NCBI RefSeq assembly: GCF_003056335.1
Contig: NZ_PYWA01000003.1
Location: 248,001-312,000 of the forward strand
Reading direction: 5' to 3'
Length of the DNA: 64,000 nucleotides
Source: Paracoccus indicus
GTDB lineage: Bacteria > Pseudomonadota > Alphaproteobacteria > Rhodobacterales > Rhodobacteraceae
In this document: piece by piece, positions 35,456 to 46,592 of the stretch
Position numbering within the stretch: position 1 is the stretch's first letter
Layout: each line of letters begins with the position of its first letter
Program-made: the position numbers and the translations under genes
Notes under the pieces: model-generated
What the model was told of the DNA's origin: nothing
Databases searched by the model: none
Seen by the model: only the letters and a program-made list of their open reading frames with translations

Positions 35456-35923
35456 TCAGCCCTTCAGCGCGTCCAGCAGCAGTTGCAGGGCGTGTTGGAC
35501 CGTCGCGGCGCGGACGTTGTGGCGACCGATCGCGCCGAATTCGACCGTCTCGGTCCGCGTGCCATAGGGTTGTGCGATGCCGAAGCAGACCCGCCCCTCG
35601 GGCTTGTGCTCGGAGCCACCGGGGCCTGCGATGCCGGTGACCGACACGGCAATGCCTGCGTCCGAATTGCGCAAAGCGCCTGCGGCCATCTGGGCCGCGA
35701 CCTCTTCGCTGACGGCGCCGAATTCGGCCAGCGTATCCGCGGTGACGCCCAGCATCTGCTGCTTGGCCGCGTTGGAATAGGTGACGAAGCCGCGGTCGAA
35801 GGCATCCGAGGAACCGGGCACCTCGGTCAGAGCACCGGCGATCAACCCGCCGGTGCAGCTTTCGGCGGTGGCGATCATCACGCCACGGTCGCGTGCCGCC
35901 TGAAGAACCTCGGAGGCCTGCAT
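35456..35923 (-). CDS. pncC: Nicotinamide-nucleotide amidase (CinA C-terminal domain type)
   Basis: This 155-residue enzyme deamidates nicotinamide mononucleotide for pyridine recycling. It has MIATAESCTGGLIAGALTEVPGSS with the catalytic Ser, FDRGFVTYSN and VTGIAGPGGSEHKPEG. It is the single-domain form without the N-terminal MoCF domain of CinA. It overlaps pgpA by one base and is last in the purL-ispDF-pgpA-pncC operon. Confidence 0.94.
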   Translation of the reverse strand: MQASEVLQAARDRGVMIATAESCTGGLIAGALTEVPGSSDAFDRGFVTYSNAAKQQMLGVTADTLAEFGAVSEEVAAQMAAGALRNSDAGIAVSVTGIAGPGGSEHKPEGRVCFGIAQPYGTRTETVEFGAIGRHNVRAATVQHALQLLLDALKG

Positions 35924-36417
35924 TACAGCATCATCGGGATGTGGAAGGCGGCGGCAGCGATCATCGTGGCGATGCCCGCGAAAAGGCCCGCCCAGAGGTC
36001 GTCCATCATCACCCCCTTGGCGTCATGGCGACGGTCGGCGCGGCCAATGACGCCCGGCTTCCAGATGTCGAACAGGCGGAAGAACAGGAAGGCCGCGACC
36101 CAGCCCGGATAGGGAAAGCTATCAGTGGGCAGGCCCATCATCCAGAACCCGAACGAGGGGAACAGCAGGGCGATCCATTGGCCTGCCACCTCGTCGATGA
36201 CGATCTCGCTGCGGTCGGGGTCGGTCATGCCCTTGGTGTGGCGTGCGACGGCCCAGAAGCCCGTGGCCGTAACCGCGATTGTCGCAACTGCCAGCAGCGG
36301 GAAATGCCCGATCCGGTGCAGCTGCAGACCAAGCGCCACCGCGACTGCCGATCCCCAGGTGCCGGGGGCGGGGCGCAGCAGACCCGCGCCGAACCAGATG
36401 CAAAGCAGGCGTTCCAT
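35923..36417 (-). CDS. pgpA: Phosphatidylglycerophosphatase A
   Basis: This 164-residue membrane enzyme dephosphorylates phosphatidylglycerophosphate to phosphatidylglycerol. GAGLLRPAPGTWGSAVAVAL and SEIVIDEVAGQWIAL (metal-binding Asp and Glu) are family signatures; about four membrane segments are visible. It starts 4 bp from the ispDF stop and overlaps pncC by one base. Confidence 0.94.
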   Translation of the reverse strand: MERLLCIWFGAGLLRPAPGTWGSAVAVALGLQLHRIGHFPLLAVATIAVTATGFWAVARHTKGMTDPDRSEIVIDEVAGQWIALLFPSFGFWMMGLPTDSFPYPGWVAAFLFFRLFDIWKPGVIGRADRRHDAKGVMMDDLWAGLFAGIATMIAAAAFHIPMML

Positions 36418-36420
36418 GGG

Positions 36421-37562
36421 TTAATCCTTGATCAGGGTGACAGTGGCGATCGAGGCGATGCCCTCGCGCCGTCCGGTGAAGCCCAAGCGTTCCGAGGTGG
36501 TCGCCTTGACGCTGATGCGCCCGCCCTCCAGTCCCATGATGTGGGCAAGGCGGTCCTGCATGGCGGCGGCATGGGGGCCGATCTTCGGCGCTTCGCAGAT
36601 CAGGGTCACGTCGGCATTGCCGAAACGAAAGCCCTGCTCGCGGGCCAGATCGGCGGCATGATGCAGAAAGATGCTGCTGTCGGCACCCTTCCATTGCGGG
36701 TCCGAGGGCGGGAAATGTCGTCCGATGTCGCCCATCGCCAACGCGCCATAGATCGCGTCCGTCAGGGCATGCATGCCGACGTCGGCATCCGAATGCCCGA
36801 CCAGTCCGGCGTCATGGTCGATCCTGGTGCCGCACAGCCAGACATGGTCGCCTGGCCCGAAGGCGTGAACGTCATAGCCGTTGCCAAGGCGAATATCCAT
36901 GCGACCCCCAAGGATGCGTTCGGCCCGCGCGAAATCGGCGGGATAGGTGATTTTCAGATTGTCTTCCGAACCCGGCGTGATGTCCACCGCATGCCCGGCC
37001 AACTGCGCCAGCTCGACATCATCGGCGGCCCCTTGCGGATGCGCACGATGGGCGGCAAGGATGGCATCGAGGCGGAAGCCCTGCGGGGTCTGGGCGCGGA
37101 ACAGGTTCTCGCGCGATGCAGCGCCCGCAACGCGGTTACCCTCCGCACGCCACAGCGCGTCCGACACGGGCAAGGCAGGCGCTGCCGCGACCGAGCCTGC
37201 CTGAAGCGCGTCGATGACGCCTTGGATGACCGCATCCGACACCAAAGGTCTTGCGCCGTCGTGGATCAGAACATGGCTTGCCTGACCCTCCAGCGCTTGC
37301 AGGCCCGTACGGACGCTGGCGGATCGGCTGTCGCCTCCGGTGACAATGGTGACAGGTCCGGCATAGCGTGCGATGGCCGCGCTCATGTCGTCGGGGTGAA
37401 TCACCAGCACCACGCGCTCGAACCCGGCAAAAGCCGCCAGCGCCCGGTCGAGGACCGGGCGTCCGGCGATTTCGCGCCATTGCTTGGGGTCGCCTGGCCC
37501 GGCGCGGGTGCCGCGTCCGGCCGCCGTGACGATGGCGGCATAACCCGCGGGGGCCGTGACGG

Positions 37563-37566
<4 letters not shown>
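36421..37566 (-). CDS. ispDF: Bifunctional IspD/IspF (MEP isoprenoid pathway)
   Basis: This 381-residue fusion carries out two non-consecutive MEP-pathway steps. The IspD half (about 1-225) has [19 protein letters not shown] and [10 protein letters not shown]. The IspF half starts [14 protein letters not shown] (zinc ligands Asp and His) and has [36 protein letters not shown] and [19 protein letters not shown]. The fusion is typical of alphaproteobacteria. It overlaps purL by 4 bp (ATGA). Confidence 0.97.
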
Positions 37567-39743
<2,177 letters not shown>

Positions 39744-39829
39744 GGTTGGGCCCTTCCTGCGCATGAAATCACGGGCCTTTTAGGGCCTTGTCACCGTCAT
39801 GGGAAGGGTGGCTTTCGCCCTGTCGGAAC

Positions 39830-39856
39830 AAAAAAAAGCCGGGCACAAGGCCCGGC
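39830..39856 (-). terminator. Rho-independent terminator between LysR gene and purL
   Basis: On the minus strand, a perfect 7-bp GCCGGGC/GCCCGGC stem with a 5-nt loop and an uninterrupted T8 tail. It is one of the strongest terminators in the window, 216 bp beyond the LysR stop, which suggests it serves a separate short transcript. Confidence 0.92.
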
Positions 39857-39918
39857 CTAAGTCCAACAGGGAGGTAGAAGGTGATTAGCGATTACGCTGA
39901 ACATCGCCTTCTCAGCTC
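39830..39918 (-). ncRNA. Candidate small RNA with anti-Shine-Dalgarno segment
   Basis: Read on the minus strand, the element has a 10-bp stem (AGAAGGCGAT with ATCACCTTCT, one G-U pair) enclosing an inner AGCG/CGCT hairpin, then a single-stranded ACCTCCCTGTTGG, then a terminator with GCCGGGC/GCCCGGC stem and eight T residues. TTGCCA with TAAATC 17 bp on, immediately upstream, could be its promoter. Length would be about 90 nt. CCUCC segments are a hallmark of several alphaproteobacterial trans-acting sRNAs. It could instead be a 3' remnant of the LysR transcript. Not assigned to a known family. Confidence 0.5.
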
Positions 39919-40071
39919 GATTTATGTGCATGATGTGAACTTGGCAAGACTTTTGATGCTGCGTATGCAGCATAGCGGCCATGCAAGAAGTGAATGGCTG
40001 CGCGCATAGGCTGTATGCCTGTTTTGATGGCAGACGTTCGCCTCAGGCTGCCTTAGTATCAAGCAAGCAGC

Positions 40072-40977
40072 CTATTCGATACCCGCTTGGCTTTGATGGC
40101 GCCGATATGCCTGGATCTCCTCGAGCACGAAATCGCGGAAGACCGCGACACGGCGGGTTTGGCGCAGCTCCTCGGGGTAGGCGAGGAAGACGGGGACTTC
40201 GCTTGATTCGTGGTCGGGGAAGACGCGGACCAGATCGGGGTGGCTGGCGGTCAGGTAATCGGGCAGCACGCCGATCCCCAGGTTGGCCAGCACGGCCTGC
40301 AACACACCAAAGTAGTTGTTGACCGTCAGCGTCGATCCGACATTCTGCGCCATCAGATCCTGCACCAAGCGCGCACCAGCCGTCACCTGCGGAACGTCGG
40401 GCTTTTGACAGATCAACCGGTGATCGTTCAGATCGGCCAGCGATTGCGGCATGCCTCGCGCCTCGAGGTAGCCGGGGCTGGCATAAAGACGCATGCGGAT
40501 GTTCAGCAGACGACGGCGGATCAGGTCGGACTGGCTGGGCTCCTTCATGCGGATGGCCACGTCGGCCTCGCGCATGGGCAGGTCCAGGACCCGCTCCTCG
40601 AGCATCAGGTCGATGCGCAGGTCGGGGTATTTCTCGTAGAGCTTGACCAGACGCGGGGCCAACCACAAGGTGCCGAAGCCCACGGCGGTCGTGACCTTCA
40701 GTTCGCCGAAGACGTTCTCCTCGCTGTCGCGGATGCGGGCCGAGGCGCTGTCCAGCTTGCGCGCCATGGACGAGGTCGCCTCGAACAGCAGTTCGCCCTG
40801 TTCGGTCAGAATCAGCCCCCGTGCGTGGCGGTGGAACAGGGTCGTGCCCAGCCCTTCCTCTAGCGCGCGAATCTGACGGCTGACGGCGGATTGGGACAGG
40901 TGCAACACGTCGCCCGCATGCGTCAGGCTGCCCGCATCCGCGACCGCGTGAAAGATTCTGAGCTTGTCCCAGTCCAT
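40072..40977 (-). CDS. LysR-family transcription regulator
   Basis: This 301-residue regulator has an N-terminal winged HTH (MDWDKLRIFHAVADAGSLTHAG, LHLSQSAVSRQIRALE) and a periplasmic-binding-protein-like effector domain from about residue 90. It is divergent from the indolepyruvate ferredoxin oxidoreductase gene, 161 bp apart, and is its likely regulator, perhaps sensing an aromatic amino-acid metabolite. The C-terminus (EIQAYRRHQSQAGIE) is complete. Confidence 0.9.
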   Translation of the reverse strand: MDWDKLRIFHAVADAGSLTHAGDVLHLSQSAVSRQIRALEEGLGTTLFHRHARGLILTEQGELLFEATSSMARKLDSASARIRDSEENVFGELKVTTAVGFGTLWLAPRLVKLYEKYPDLRIDLMLEERVLDLPMREADVAIRMKEPSQSDLIRRRLLNIRMRLYASPGYLEARGMPQSLADLNDHRLICQKPDVPQVTAGARLVQDLMAQNVGSTLTVNNYFGVLQAVLANLGIGVLPDYLTASHPDLVRVFPDHESSEVPVFLAYPEELRQTRRVAVFRDFVLEEIQAYRRHQSQAGIE

Positions 40978-41079
40978 AGGTATTACATTCCTGCCATATC
41001 AGCCATGCGATTTTTGCAGACCTAACCCGCAGTCCGCATTCCTGCAAGGTAACCTCACGTACAGTTTTTTGTCTTCGTC

Positions 41080-41102
41080 GGTCAGCTATTCTGACCTATA
41101 CT
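41080..41102 (+). promoter_or_regulatory. Operator and -10 element of the ior gene
   Basis: GGTCAG, five bases, CTGACC is a perfect inverted repeat at 41080-41096 that touches a TATACT -10 element (41097-41102). A further GGTCA lies at 41111. No good -35 hexamer is present at 17 bp. The repeat is a candidate site for the divergent LysR protein or another repressor. Confidence 0.5.
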
Positions 41103-41138
41103 GGCCCAAAGGTCATCAGGCATTGGAGGATAGGCAGG

Positions 41139-44100
41139 ATGAGCAAGCAGGAATTTTCGCTGGCGGATCGCCTCGATTTATCAAAACGTCATGTATTGTT
41201 GAACGGAACGCAGGCATTGGTGCGCCTGATGCTGATGCAATCGGCACGCGACAAACTTGCCGGTCTGAATACCGCGGGTCTGGTGACGGGTTATCGGGGG
41301 TCGCCGTTGGGGGCGGTGGACCTTCAGATGATGCGCGAATCGAAACGGCTGGCCGAGGCCCATGTCCTGTTCCAGCCCGGGTTGAACGAAGACCTTGCCG
41401 CGACGGCAATCTGGGGCAGCCAGCAGGCGGAACTGCGCGGCGAGGGGCGTCACGACGGCGTCTTTGCCCTGTGGTACGGCAAGGGGCCGGGCGTGGACCG
41501 GACGGGCGATGTGATGAAGCATGCCAACATGGCCGGATCGTCGCGCCACGGCGGTGTCGTCATGGCGATGGGGGACGACCATACGGGCGAAAGCTCGACC
41601 GTGCTGCACCAGTCGGATTGGGCGATGATCGACGCCTATATGCCGGTCCTGTCGCCCGCGGGCGTGCAGGAGATCATGGACTATGGGCTTTATGGGTTCG
41701 CCCTGTCCCGTTTCGCCGGTGTCTGGGCGGGCCTGAAGACCATGAAGGACACGGTCGAGGCGACGGCGGTTGTCGATGGCGATCCGCACCGTCTGTCCTT
41801 CGTGACGCCCGATTTCGCCATGCCCGAGGGCGGGTTGAACATCCGCCTCGGCGATACGCCCGTCGCGCAAGAGGCGCGGATGATCGATCACAAGCGTTGG
41901 GCGGCCGAGGCGTTTTCCCGCGCCAACCGCATCGACCGCAAGGTCTGGGGCAAGCCGGGCGCGAAGATCGGCTTCGTGGCCGCCGGCAAGAACTGGCTGG
42001 ACCTAGTCCACGCGCTGTCGCTTCTGGGCATCGATGAGGCCGAGGCCGAGCGGCTTGGCCTGACCACCTACAAGGTTGGGCAGACCTGGCCGATGGACAT
42101 GAAATCCATCCAGGAATGGTCCGAGGATCTGGAACTGGTCGTCTGCGTCGAGGAAAAGCGCAAGCTGATCGAGGTGCAGCTGAAGGAGGCGATCTTCGAC
42201 AATCGCCACGGTCGCCGCGTCCACGGTTGGAAGCACGACCGCACCAAGGAGGAACTGTTCCCGACCCGCTATGCGCTGGACCCGGTGATGATCGCGCAGA
42301 AGATCGGCGGCATCCTGATCGAGGAGGGACGCGGGACCGAGGCGGTGCGCGCTGGCCTTGCGCGGCTGACGGAAGTGCGCCGCAACGACAACGCCCCCGA
42401 GATCGCGACCCGCACGCCATGGTTCTGTTCGGGCTGCCCGCACAACAGCTCGACCAAGCTGCCCGAGGGAAGCCGCGCCTATGCGGGGATCGGGTGCCAC
42501 TACATGGTGCAATGGATGGGCCGCGAGACCGAGGGTTTCACCCATATGGGCGGCGAGGGCGCCAACTGGATCGGCGAGGCACCATTCAGCACCAGAAACC
42601 ATGTTTTTCAAAACCTTGGCGATGGAACCTATAATCATTCGGGGATCCTTGCCATCCGCGCGGCATTGGCTGCGGGGACGAATATCACCTACAAGATCCT
42701 CTATAACGATGCGGTCGCCATGACGGGCGGTCAGCCGAACGAGGGCGGTCTGTCCGCTTCTCAGATCGCGCGTGAACTGGTGGCGATGGGTGTCGATCCG
42801 GTGGTCGTGGTCTATGACGAGAAGGAGGATGTCGATCGCGACCAGTTTCCCAAGGGGCTGCGCTTTGAAGAGCGCGCGCAGTTGATGGAGGTGCAGCGCG
42901 GCCTGGAAGATGCCAAGGGTGTCAGCGCGATCCTCTATATCCAGACCTGCGCCGCCGAGAAGCGCCGCCGTCGCAAGAAGGGCCAGTTCCCCGACCCCGA
43001 CCGCCGCATCTGGATCAACCCCGACGTCTGCGAGGGCTGCGGTGACTGCTCGGTCCAGTCGAACTGCGTGTCGATCGTGCCCCTGGAAACCGAACTGGGC
43101 CGCAAGCGGCAGATCGACCAGTCCAGCTGCAACAAGGATTACAGCTGCGTGCAGGGGTTCTGCCCCAGTTTCGTCTCGGTCCGTGGCGGAACGCTGCGCA
43201 AATTCAAGGCGCAGGCCTTCGACCTGCCCGATCTGCCGATGCCCGAGCTGCCGACAATCGACGGCACACATAACATCGTCATCACCGGCGTCGGCGGCAC
43301 GGGCGTCGTGACGGTCGGTGCAGTTCTGGCGCAGGCCGCGCATATGGACGGCAAGGGCGCGGGCATGATGGAGATGGCGGGTCTGGCCCAGAAGGGCGGT
43401 GCCGTGCATATCCACCTGCGTCTTGCCGAAAAGCCCGGCGACATCAGCGCTATCCGCGTGGCCGTGGGCGAGGCGGACTGTGTCATCGGCGGCGATCTGG
43501 TCGTCACGGCGGGCGCCAAGACCATCGGGCTGATGACCGAGGGCCGCACTGGCGCCGTCGTCAACGACCATGAGATCATCACCGGCGATTTCACGCGCTT
43601 CCGCGACTTCCAGGTTCCCTCGGATCGGCTGAAGGTCTCACTTCAGGCGCGGCTGCAGGACAAGGTTACCTTTTTTGACGCCAATGATCTTGCGCTGCGG
43701 ATGCTGGGGGACTCGATTTATTCGAACATGCTGGTCCTGGGTGCGTGCTGGCAGCGCGGGCTGATCCCGCTGCAACTGGACACGATCCTCGAGGCGATCA
43801 GGCTGAACGGCGCGAAGGTCGATGAAAACCAGCGCGCCTTCCAGATCGGGCGTTGGGCCATGGCTTTCCCGGAACAGGCCCGCAAGCCTGCCACGGTATC
43901 CACTCTGCCCGCGGATCCGGTCGCCCTGCGCGAGGAGCGCCTGATCGGCTATCAGGGCAAGCGTCTGGCCAAGCGATTTGCCAAGTTGGTGCAGGCAGCG
44001 CCCGCACCGATGCGCGAGGTCGTCGCAGAAAGCTATTACAAGCTGTTGGCCTATAAGGACGAATACGAGGTCGCGCGTCTTCACCTGACGACCGCGGAAC

Positions 44101-44528
44101 AGGTGGCGCAGAAATGGGATGGCGATGTCCGACTGTCGCTGCATTTGGCACCGCCGATGCTGACTGGCAAGGATGCGAATGGCCGCCCGAAGAAGCGTGA
44201 GTTCGGGCCTTGGGTGCTGAAGGCCTTCAAGGTGCTTGCGGCCATGAAGGGACTGCGGGGCACGCCTCTGGATCCCTTCGGCTATTCCGCCGAACGCCGT
44301 CGTGAACGTGCGATGATCCGCGAATACGAACGCGACATGGCCGAGGTCTTCGCGGGCGTCACCGATGCCACCATGCCGGTGGCGATCGAACTGGCGCAAT
44401 TGCCGATGTCGGTTCGCGGCTATGGGCCGGTCAAAGATAAGGCCGCCGATCTGGCAGCGACCCGCCGGGCGGAGCTGTTGCAGCAGTTCCGCGCCGGGCA
44501 CGCACCACTCCGTGAAGCGGCCGAGTGA
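41139..44528 (+). CDS. Indolepyruvate ferredoxin oxidoreductase, fused alpha/beta
   Basis: This 1129-residue TPP/Fe-S enzyme oxidatively decarboxylates aryl-2-oxoacids such as indolepyruvate to aryl-acetyl-CoA with ferredoxin. GYRGSPLGAVDLQMM is the N-terminal PYR-like block, PWFCSGCPHNSSTKLPEGS and MGGEGANWIGEAPF the TPP part, CEGCGDCSVQSNCVSI with NKDYSCVQGFCPSF the Fe-S cysteines, and ITGVGGTGVVTVGAVLAQAA the gamma-domain Rossmann motif. Fusion into one chain is usual in proteobacteria. Monocistronic; 7Fe ferredoxin FdxA is a possible acceptor (inference). Confidence 0.95.
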   Translation: MSKQEFSLADRLDLSKRHVLLNGTQALVRLMLMQSARDKLAGLNTAGLVTGYRGSPLGAVDLQMMRESKRLAEAHVLFQPGLNEDLAATAIWGSQQAELRGEGRHDGVFALWYGKGPGVDRTGDVMKHANMAGSSRHGGVVMAMGDDHTGESSTVLHQSDWAMIDAYMPVLSPAGVQEIMDYGLYGFALSRFAGVWAGLKTMKDTVEATAVVDGDPHRLSFVTPDFAMPEGGLNIRLGDTPVAQEARMIDHKRWAAEAFSRANRIDRKVWGKPGAKIGFVAAGKNWLDLVHALSLLGIDEAEAERLGLTTYKVGQTWPMDMKSIQEWSEDLELVVCVEEKRKLIEVQLKEAIFDNRHGRRVHGWKHDRTKEELFPTRYALDPVMIAQKIGGILIEEGRGTEAVRAGLARLTEVRRNDNAPEIATRTPWFCSGCPHNSSTKLPEGSRAYAGIGCHYMVQWMGRETEGFTHMGGEGANWIGEAPFSTRNHVFQNLGDGTYNHSGILAIRAALAAGTNITYKILYNDAVAMTGGQPNEGGLSASQIARELVAMGVDPVVVVYDEKEDVDRDQFPKGLRFEERAQLMEVQRGLEDAKGVSAILYIQTCAAEKRRRRKKGQFPDPDRRIWINPDVCEGCGDCSVQSNCVSIVPLETELGRKRQIDQSSCNKDYSCVQGFCPSFVSVRGGTLRKFKAQAFDLPDLPMPELPTIDGTHNIVITGVGGTGVVTVGAVLAQAAHMDGKGAGMMEMAGLAQKGGAVHIHLRLAEKPGDISAIRVAVGEADCVIGGDLVVTAGAKTIGLMTEGRTGAVVNDHEIITGDFTRFRDFQVPSDRLKVSLQARLQDKVTFFDANDLALRMLGDSIYSNMLVLGACWQRGLIPLQLDTILEAIRLNGAKVDENQRAFQIGRWAMAFPEQARKPATVSTLPADPVALREERLIGYQGKRLAKRFAKLVQAAPAPMREVVAESYYKLLAYKDEYEVARLHLTTAEQVAQKWDGDVRLSLHLAPPMLTGKDANGRPKKREFGPWVLKAFKVLAAMKGLRGTPLDPFGYSAERRRERAMIREYERDMAEVFAGVTDATMPVAIELAQLPMSVRGYGPVKDKAADLAATRRAELLQQFRAGHAPLREAAE

Positions 44529-44595
44529 ACTGGACCGTTTGCAAAACCGATGTGTCGCCCTATGAAGGGCGGCACGCGACACAAGAGGACGGGCG

Positions 44596-45408
44596 ATGGC
44601 GGTCGGAGTTTTCGATTCAGGGCTTGGCGGACTGACGGTCCATCAGGCGATTGCGGCCCGTTTGCCGGACGTGCCGCTGGTTTACCTGGGCGACAATGCG
44701 CATGCGCCTTACGGGGTGCGAACCTCGGACGACATCTATCAGCTGACCTGCGCCGCGGTGGAACGCCTGTGGGAAGAGGGTTGCGATCTGGTGATCCTGG
44801 CCTGCAATACCGCCAGTGCCGCGGCCCTTCGGCGCATGCAGGAAACCTGGCTTCCCGAAGACAAGCGCGTGCTTGGCGTCTTCGTCCCGATGATTGAGGC
44901 ATTGACCGAACGCGGATGGGGCGACAATTCGCCGCCCCGTCGCGTGGCGGTGAACAACGTCGCGCTGTTCGCGACGCCCGCCACAGTCGCCAGCCGCGCC
45001 TTCCAACGCGAGTTGGCTTTCCGCGCCGTGGGTGTCGACGTCGAGGCGCAGCCCTGTGGTGGCGTCGTCGATGCCATTGAAATGGGCGACGAAATTCTGG
45101 CCGAAGCCTTGGTCCACAGCCATGTCGAGGCCTTGCTGCGCCGCATGCCCTCGCCCGAGGCGGCCATTCTGGGCTGCACGCATTACCCGCTGATGGAGAG
45201 AGCCTTCCAGGCGGCCCTTGGTCAGAACGTCAAGGTTTACAGCCAGGCCGGGCTGGTGGCCGAGAGCCTTGCCGATTATCTGCAGCGCAGGCCCGAATTC
45301 GTCGGTCCGGGGCAGGTCTCGAAGTTCCTGACCACCGGGGATCCGAAGCGTGTTTCGGGCAAGGCAACGCAATTCCTGCGCCGCTCGATCCAATTCGAAG
45401 CGGCCTGA
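44596..45408 (+). CDS. murI: Glutamate racemase
   Basis: This 270-residue cofactor-independent racemase makes D-glutamate for peptidoglycan. The paired catalytic cysteines are in [12 protein letters not shown] and [10 protein letters not shown]; the N-terminal motif is [15 protein letters not shown] with [17 protein letters not shown] precedes the ATG. It lies 16 bp ahead of ccmE and is probably co-transcribed with it. With alr at 19 kb the window supplies both D-amino acids of the peptide stem. Confidence 0.95.
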   Translation: MAVGVFDSGLGGLTVHQAIAARLPDVPLVYLGDNAHAPYGVRTSDDIYQLTCAAVERLWEEGCDLVILACNTASAAALRRMQETWLPEDKRVLGVFVPMIEALTERGWGDNSPPRRVAVNNVALFATPATVASRAFQRELAFRAVGVDVEAQPCGGVVDAIEMGDEILAEALVHSHVEALLRRMPSPEAAILGCTHYPLMERAFQAALGQNVKVYSQAGLVAESLADYLQRRPEFVGPGQVSKFLTTGDPKRVSGKATQFLRRSIQFEAA

Positions 45409-45424
45409 GGGGGGAAGGGATACC

Positions 45425-45883
45425 ATGGCGGGTATGAAGTCGTTGAAGAAGCAGCGCCGCATACAGGTGATCGCGGCTGCGGCCGTCGCGCTGGTGATCG
45501 CGGTGGCCCTGATCGGCTATGGCTTCAGCGACGGGATCAACCTCTATCGCTCGCCGACCCAGGTCAGCGAGACGCCCCCCGAACCCGAGGAGTTCTTCCA
45601 GCTGGGCGGATTGGTCAAGGACGGCTCGATGCGGATGGGCGAGGGCGTGGCCTTCGATTTCGTCATCACCGACGGTCTGGCCGAGATCCCCGTCAGCTAT
45701 GTCGGCAACGACCCCAAGCCGGATCTGTTCAGCGAGGGACAGGGCACCATTGCCAAGGGCTGGTATCGCGAAGGTCGCTTCGAGGCGCGCGAACTGCTGG
45801 CCAAACATGACGAAACATACATGCCCAAAGAGGTCGTCGATACGCTGAAGGCCTCGGGTGTCTATCAGGAACCCGGCAGCTGA
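45425..45883 (+). CDS. ccmE: Cytochrome c maturation heme chaperone CcmE
   Basis: This 152-residue membrane-anchored periplasmic chaperone takes heme from CcmABCD and passes it to CcmF. An N-terminal helix (IQVIAAAAVALVIAVALIGYG) precedes the OB fold; VSYVGNDPKPDLFSEGQG and LLAKHDETYMPKEV are present, the His being the covalent heme ligand. GGAAGG precedes ATG 45425. CcmE is normally next to ccmF, but here two GTA-type lysis genes intervene. Confidence 0.95.
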   Translation: MAGMKSLKKQRRIQVIAAAAVALVIAVALIGYGFSDGINLYRSPTQVSETPPEPEEFFQLGGLVKDGSMRMGEGVAFDFVITDGLAEIPVSYVGNDPKPDLFSEGQGTIAKGWYREGRFEARELLAKHDETYMPKEVVDTLKASGVYQEPGS

Positions 45884-45902
45884 GCGTGCAACGCACGGCT
45901 TG

Positions 45903-45917
45903 TTAAGACAAGATTAA
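45903..45917 (+). promoter_or_regulatory. Perfect CtrA box upstream of lysis genes
   Basis: TTAAGACAAGATTAA is an exact TTAA-N7-TTAA match to the CtrA consensus, 63 bp upstream of the endolysin ATG. A CTTGT/ACAAG dyad (45899-45912) overlaps it. CtrA controls GTA-associated lysis in Rhodobacter capsulatus. By a rough estimate at about 65% GC, an exact copy is expected well under once per 64 kb. Confidence 0.75.
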
Positions 45918-45980
45918 CCCCGAAGACGCAGCCTTCCCGGCCAGAGGCGGCATCCGGTTGCTGCCCGAAACGGGGGTGTC

Positions 45981-46592
45981 ATGCAAAGCGTCGAACAGAT
46001 TGCGCAACAGATCGTCATGCGTGAAGGGGGGTATGTCAACGACCCCGACGATCCCGGTGGGGCGACCAACTTCGGTGTGACCATTGGCACCATGAAGTCG
46101 CTTGGGCTGGACCTGAACAAGGATGGTCGCGTCGATGCGGTTGACGTCCGTTCCCTGACCCGCGCGCAGGCCGAGCAGATCTTCGTCGAGCATTACTTCC
46201 GCAAGCCGCGCCTGGCCGAACTGCCCGAGGCCGTGCAACCGAGCGTTTTCGACATGTATGTCAACGCCGGCACGAATGCGGTGAAGATCCTGCAGCGGCT
46301 GGTCACACGCATGGGATTTGCAACCGCGGCGGATGGCGCGGTCGGGCCGATGACCATTGCCGCCGCGGCGCAGGCGGCCAAGGCCGCGCCGCTGCATTTC
46401 AGCGATGCCTATGGGATCGAACGGCGGAATTACTACTATGCCTTGGCCGAACAGCGCCCTGCCAGCCGCAAATACGCACGAACGAATGCGGGCGGCAAGG
46501 GTGGCTGGATCACCCGCGCCGAGGAATTCATCGCCCCCAAATACCACCTTTCGCAGGCCCAACATCGTGAGAGGACCGCAAAATGGGTATGA
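45981..46592 (+). CDS. GTA-type endolysin (GH108 muramidase)
   Basis: This 203-residue glycosyl hydrolase 108 protein has MREGGYVNDPDDPGGATNFGV; Glu15 is the expected catalytic acid and the DDPGGAT segment is diagnostic. A peptidoglycan-binding-like region (QRLVTRMGFATAADGAVGP) follows, then SDAYGIERRNYYYALAEQRP. There is no signal peptide, as expected for a holin-dependent endolysin. It resembles the endolysin of the R. capsulatus GTA lysis pair. It overlaps the holin gene by 10 bp and has a CtrA box upstream. Confidence 0.88.
   Translation: MQSVEQIAQQIVMREGGYVNDPDDPGGATNFGVTIGTMKSLGLDLNKDGRVDAVDVRSLTRAQAEQIFVEHYFRKPRLAELPEAVQPSVFDMYVNAGTNAVKILQRLVTRMGFATAADGAVGPMTIAAAAQAAKAAPLHFSDAYGIERRNYYYALAEQRPASRKYARTNAGGKGGWITRAEEFIAPKYHLSQAQHRERTAKWV

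Larger units (their letters stand above)
39744..40071. other. Intergenic region carrying a candidate sRNA
   Basis: This 328-bp region between purL and the LysR gene contains a candidate minus-strand sRNA (39830-39918). It must also hold the purL promoter and the 3' end of the LysR transcript. No conserved protein is apparent; a 42-codon plus-strand frame at 39881-40009 has a good ribosome binding site but lies inside the hairpin. Confidence 0.5.

Noticed and set aside
39881..40009. 42-codon plus-strand frame with GTG start and GGGAGG ribosome binding site
   Set aside because: The ribosome binding site and start lie inside a stable stem, the translation has no recognisable features, and the terminator on the opposite strand favours an sRNA.
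44538..44545. Single TTTGCAAA upstream of murI
   Set aside because: Only one element with no partner nearby and no propionate link; probably chance.
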